This document shows, one piece after another, positions 60,635 through 64,000 of a stretch of 64,000 nucleotides of DNA. The translations under genes were made by a program, and so were the position numbers. The notes under the pieces are model-generated. The model saw nothing but the letters and a program-made list of their open reading frames with translations, was not told the DNA's origin and ran no database searches. The DNA comes from Paraburkholderia dinghuensis (lineage in GTDB: Bacteria > Pseudomonadota > Gammaproteobacteria > Burkholderiales > Burkholderiaceae). The DNA lies in contig NZ_RQIS01000021.1 of assembly GCF_003837865.1 (NCBI RefSeq), positions 32,384-96,383 on the forward strand, given 5' to 3'. Position 1 is the first letter of the stretch. Each line of letters starts with the position of its first letter.

Positions 60635-63600
60635 CTAGTCCTCACCATCCAGAATTGCCTGTTCAATTTTGGGGTCTTTGAACACCAATTGCTCGATCAG
60701 GCTCCGTTGAAATTGAATCGTTTCGGAATCGACACTTGTTACCATTGCCGAGTCGAACGTCGATTGGAGCGAGCGCTCCTCGTCAACCCTCTCGTTGCCG
60801 TCTTGTTGCGCCTGACCAGCGAGTTGCGCAAAACCCGGCGACGACTGAGCGGCATGATCAACGCCGCATTCACAGCTGTCACCATCCGGATGTTCCGCCA
60901 TGCTCCATTCGCCTTTTTCGCCAAACAACACATCCATGCCTTCTGTATTGGGATGAAAGATTCGTTGTGTTGCCCCAGTTTCATCGATCGTTCCCTTCGC
61001 TATCACAGCGCCGCTCTCACTGATGAATTGATAAGGAATCGCTCCGGTTGCACCAAGCCGCTCCTGGAGTTGCTGGTCCACGATGACCTTTGCACTGAAA
61101 TTTGCAGGAATTTGGCCTGGCCAAAGGTTTGCAGAATCAGTGACACTGGCAGGCCCCTCCCAGTGGAAGTTGCCAGACTTCAGCGTAATGCTGCCCGGGC
61201 AGCCTAGTTCTATATTGCCATCGGCGATCTTCACATATGCGCCGCCGCTGGTGAGCGTGATGCCCTGCTTCGCCGCAATGGTAATTTGGCTCTGGACACT
61301 GTTGAGTTTGACATCCTTCGCCGCCGAGAGCGCCAACTGGGCATCGGTGCTTCGAACCGTCAAATTTTTTAGGGCACTCAGTGCCATCTCGTCATTTTGA
61401 GCCTGGATATCAATCTTGCCAGCGGAAGCGAACATTTTGATGCCCGTCTTTTGTACAAACAGGCTAATCTTTTCCACCACGCTCATTACGAGCGATTTGC
61501 CCGTTGCGAGATAGGTGTCTTTGCCGCTGATCAGGTTGATGTGCTGGTCCGCACTAATATGGGTCGACCCCGGTGTTGACAGTGCGATACCCGAAGGGCT
61601 TGCCATCAACATGACCGGTTTCGAGAAGCCGTTTGCATTGCCGGCACCACCGCCAGCGGTTCGTCCGCCAGCCCCTTCTGCCCCAGAAATACTATGCTGC
61701 GTTGCGTTGGCAAACTTGGTCAGCGCTTCCTGACCAGCTTTCAGACTTTCTGCGTGGCCAGCCACGCTGGCCTCAGAGACCGCTTCAATCACGCTTCCGG
61801 CGTTGATCAGTTGTTCGGTAGCGGGTTGTGCACCTAAAGGTTGCGCCACTGAAGTCGAATGCGTCGAAATATATAGGCCCTGTCCAGCGCGGACAGCACC
61901 ATACGCATCGGACTTCAAATCAAAGCCGCTTCCTAGAAAAGACCCACGTGTATTGCCGCTTTGGTCAATCAAGTACCCCAGGTGAAGCAAACTGTTCCCT
62001 GTACTGCTCATCAGTCTGACTCGGTTTTGTCCCGTAGCGTCATCTAGCGCGAGCTCGTTAAAACCAGCGCCCGAATATTCCTTGGTCCGATAACCCGACA
62101 GAATCCCGTTGCTGTGCCATTGAGGCTGAACCGCGCCATTGAAAACACGATGTAAAACAATCGGCCGGTCACAGTCCCCACCGATGTGCCCGATGATGAC
62201 CTCTTCACCGACTCTCGGAACATGCACGCCGCCGTACCCACCTCCCGTATCCGACTGCGCCACCCGCACCCAGCAAGAGGCATTCTGGTCGCCCGGGTTG
62301 ATCCGCTCCCAAATGAACCGAACCTTGATCCGGTTCAGCGCATCCGTATAGACCTCTTCACCCTTCGGGCCGACGACCATCGCCGTCTCGAGATGCATCT
62401 CAGGCTTCTTGTGCTCGAACGGACTGCGATACGGTACCGTTATCCGTTGCGCTTCGACTTCGACCAGAAAGAACCCCTCACTACCGTCGGCATGGTAAAT
62501 CTTGAGCAACGTATCGCCCGAGTAGCCATTTTGGGCCTCGGCAATTCGACTCTTCAGGCTGTGCGGAAAATTTGTCTCATGGCTAGAAGGCGGAAGATTG
62601 TTTTCGATGTACCGCGATACCTTGATCGCCGCGAATTCCCGCTGGTTGGCCGGATCGTGCTGGTGCTCCGGGTGATTATTCAGGCTGAAACGAAGCCCGG
62701 CGTCAATACCGCGCACACCGCCCGCGCCATGAAAGCGCTTTGCACGTGACTCCCATTCCTCGAGGTGGATATGCGTCAGATGATCGCCGCGATCCCGATC
62801 CGAGTAGGTGTACGCGCCCGTGTATGAGTAAATCTCAAGTTGGCCGGGCAATTCGCCTTGATTCGGCCGCGTCGGCAACGTCGTGCCCTTGGGGTTGAAC
62901 AATGACGCGGGAGCCTTGTAGTCGAACGTTCGAGTCGTGTACGTCACGCTTTGCAACGTGCGTGATGCCGACCACTGGGTGAACGCGTCGACTTCGCTGG
63001 TTGCGCCTGAGCGGTAGAAATCCACCGTCTCCGGCGACATCTTGTTGAGCTTGTAGAGATCGTCGGTGATGACGAACGTATGCGACCTGCCGTCTTCGGC
63101 CTGTTGCCAGAATCCGAACAACCCTTCCGACTCCAATAGCCGATGTACGAAATTCCAGTCGGTTTCGCTTTGGCGGCAATACGAGCGCGTAGGCAGCGGC
63201 TTGAACAGCGCGAACTGGAAGTGTCCTTGCGCCTGCGGATGCTGATTGAACACGTCCGTGACGATCTGGACGACCGATTTGTCTTGCCAGAGCCGCATGT
63301 CGCTACGGAACTTGAGGAAGTACATCCACGACGCGAAACTCAGCTGATAGCCAGTCAAGCTGCCATCAGCACCCAGTCGATGGGCCGTATGGATATAACC
63401 GTTGATCGGCAGATAAGACTTACCCGCCTGCTGAATCCACAGCGTTATGGGCTGAGCGATAAGCGTTTTCAGTTCGATATCGCCGGCTGCAGACACCATG
63501 TCGAGCTCGACACTGAAATCCCGACCCAATTCGGCATGAGTCACAGCCCGGCGGGGTATTAGCGCATTGCCGGGTAAGGCTGGAATATCAGTTTTCAGCA

Positions 63601-63658
63601 ACCGGTCTTGTTGAATCAAACCACCGCGAATGGCCTGTGCCAGTTCGGTCATGTCCAT
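60635..63658 (-). CDS. vgrG: T6SS spike protein VgrG (second island)
   Basis: A 1007-residue VgrG homologous over its length to the one at 22870-26010. Base domain ~1-400 (PITLWIQQAGKSYLPINGYIHTAHRLGADGSLTGYQL), gp5 OB fold ~440-510 (GGVHVPRVGEEVIIGHIGGDCDRPIVLHRVFNG), and DUF2345 region ~640-830 follow the same plan. The C-terminal ~150 residues differ: a small domain (WPGQIPANFSAKVIVDQQLQERLG) followed by an acidic, Ser/Gln-rich tail. This tail is the likely docking region for the downstream effector set. Confidence 0.95.
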   Translation of the reverse strand: MDMTELAQAIRGGLIQQDRLLKTDIPALPGNALIPRRAVTHAELGRDFSVELDMVSAAGDIELKTLIAQPITLWIQQAGKSYLPINGYIHTAHRLGADGSLTGYQLSFASWMYFLKFRSDMRLWQDKSVVQIVTDVFNQHPQAQGHFQFALFKPLPTRSYCRQSETDWNFVHRLLESEGLFGFWQQAEDGRSHTFVITDDLYKLNKMSPETVDFYRSGATSEVDAFTQWSASRTLQSVTYTTRTFDYKAPASLFNPKGTTLPTRPNQGELPGQLEIYSYTGAYTYSDRDRGDHLTHIHLEEWESRAKRFHGAGGVRGIDAGLRFSLNNHPEHQHDPANQREFAAIKVSRYIENNLPPSSHETNFPHSLKSRIAEAQNGYSGDTLLKIYHADGSEGFFLVEVEAQRITVPYRSPFEHKKPEMHLETAMVVGPKGEEVYTDALNRIKVRFIWERINPGDQNASCWVRVAQSDTGGGYGGVHVPRVGEEVIIGHIGGDCDRPIVLHRVFNGAVQPQWHSNGILSGYRTKEYSGAGFNELALDDATGQNRVRLMSSTGNSLLHLGYLIDQSGNTRGSFLGSGFDLKSDAYGAVRAGQGLYISTHSTSVAQPLGAQPATEQLINAGSVIEAVSEASVAGHAESLKAGQEALTKFANATQHSISGAEGAGGRTAGGGAGNANGFSKPVMLMASPSGIALSTPGSTHISADQHINLISGKDTYLATGKSLVMSVVEKISLFVQKTGIKMFASAGKIDIQAQNDEMALSALKNLTVRSTDAQLALSAAKDVKLNSVQSQITIAAKQGITLTSGGAYVKIADGNIELGCPGSITLKSGNFHWEGPASVTDSANLWPGQIPANFSAKVIVDQQLQERLGATGAIPYQFISESGAVIAKGTIDETGATQRIFHPNTEGMDVLFGEKGEWSMAEHPDGDSCECGVDHAAQSSPGFAQLAGQAQQDGNERVDEERSLQSTFDSAMVTSVDSETIQFQRSLIEQLVFKDPKIEQAILDGED

Positions 63659-63904
63659 ACGTAATCCGCTCTGCTTCTTATTGGATGCGCCCGCGCTCTG
63701 CGACGGGCGAACGGTTCCCCGTCCCAGTGGGCCGCAACTGATCAGTACTGCGAACGTGTAAATTTAATTCAAATCGATAATTCGCGAAACAATTGACTTC
63801 TATTTTCAGTGCGATTCAGGTGAAAAGATAGCCCCGCACTCCGGAGGCAATGTGAAAATTTGTCAATTAGATACTTGCATTGCAGTAAAAACGAAGCAGC
63901 CCGG
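63659..63904. other. AT-rich upstream region of the second vgrG
   Basis: The DNA is markedly AT-richer than the window average and probably contains the vgrG promoter. No gene is supported. Confidence 0.45.
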
Positions 63905-64000
63905 TGGACCGACCAGAGTTTCATAGACACTCACGAGCCGTTCAGCGCATAGCGCCTTTCAAGCTCTACAGGCGAAAGATCGCCGGCGGAACCATGTCGG
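63905..64000 (-). mobile_element. 3' end of an IS3-family insertion sequence, cut by the window edge
   Basis: A terminal-repeat-like sequence beginning TGGACCGACCAGAGTTTCAT (63905-63924) is followed by the end of a transposase frame on the minus strand. The arrangement matches the right end of IS3-family elements. The left end lies outside the window. Confidence 0.7.
63931..63999 (-). CDS. IS3-family transposase OrfB, C-terminal fragment
   Basis: The last 22 codons read RHGSAGDLSPVELERRYALN plus GS and stop. This matches the conserved end of IS3-family integrase-type transposases (H-x-x-x-G-x-x-[ST]-P-x-x-[FL]-E). The rest is beyond the window. Confidence 0.75.
   Translation of the reverse strand, partial: RHGSAGDLSPVELERRYALNGS

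Overview
The window looks like chromosomal DNA of a Burkholderiaceae species, most likely Paraburkholderia, Caballeronia or Burkholderia. The reasons are high GC with strong third-position bias (long spurious antisense ORFs), a monomeric NADP isocitrate dehydrogenase, AcnB, DUF4148 and DUF3079 proteins, a gallate dioxygenase with a PcaQ-like LysR regulator, and vgrG/rhs type VI secretion (T6SS) islands. The species assignment is inference from gene content. I found no tRNA, rRNA or CRISPR array.

Left part (1-15.9 kb): mostly metabolic and housekeeping genes. A membrane protein gene is cut by the left edge. Then come a cupin, icd, small conserved genes (DUF3079, SRPBCC), two exporters (an EamA-type transporter with a histidine-rich tail and a LysE/RhtB protein), a gallate dioxygenase divergent from its likely LysR regulator, msrC, a tartrate/D-malate dehydrogenase, yceH, an OsmC protein, and a chemoreceptor preceded by a good sigma-28 promoter match.

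First T6SS island (15.9-26.0 kb, read on the minus strand): vgrG, a 63-residue ORF, a 1523-residue Rhs protein with a variable C-terminal toxin tip, and a 60-residue immunity candidate. Downstream lies a scrap heap of displaced cassettes: an orphan Rhs tip with its own immunity candidate, two antisense symE-type toxin ends each followed by a similar GC hairpin, and a truncated copy of the Rhs core. This arrangement looks like a record of Rhs tip exchange.

Middle (26.5-45.2 kb): an FAD monooxygenase-like gene overlapping an epoxide-hydrolase-like gene, a 1.2 kb gene-poor stretch, acnB, small membrane proteins, DUF2252, a SulP anion transporter, a LysR gene divergent from a DUF4148 / serine hydrolase / aldo-keto reductase group, then a glutathione S-transferase, dienelactone hydrolase, YjbQ and a nitroreductase. 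icd and acnB share an identical 12-bp palindromic motif in their upstream regions, suggesting common control of two consecutive TCA-cycle steps.

Right part (45.2-64 kb): a four-gene MdtABC-type RND efflux operon with overlapping start and stop codons and its outer-membrane channel; a secreted Pro/Gln-rich repeat protein; a complete IS481-family element with perfect 25-bp ends; and a second T6SS island (vgrG, a small secreted protein, a multidomain peptidoglycan-hydrolase effector with LysM and M15-type domains, another secreted protein, PAAR). The window ends in the 3' end of an IS3-family element. No T6SS structural (tss) genes are present, so both islands are orphan vgrG modules that must use an apparatus encoded elsewhere.
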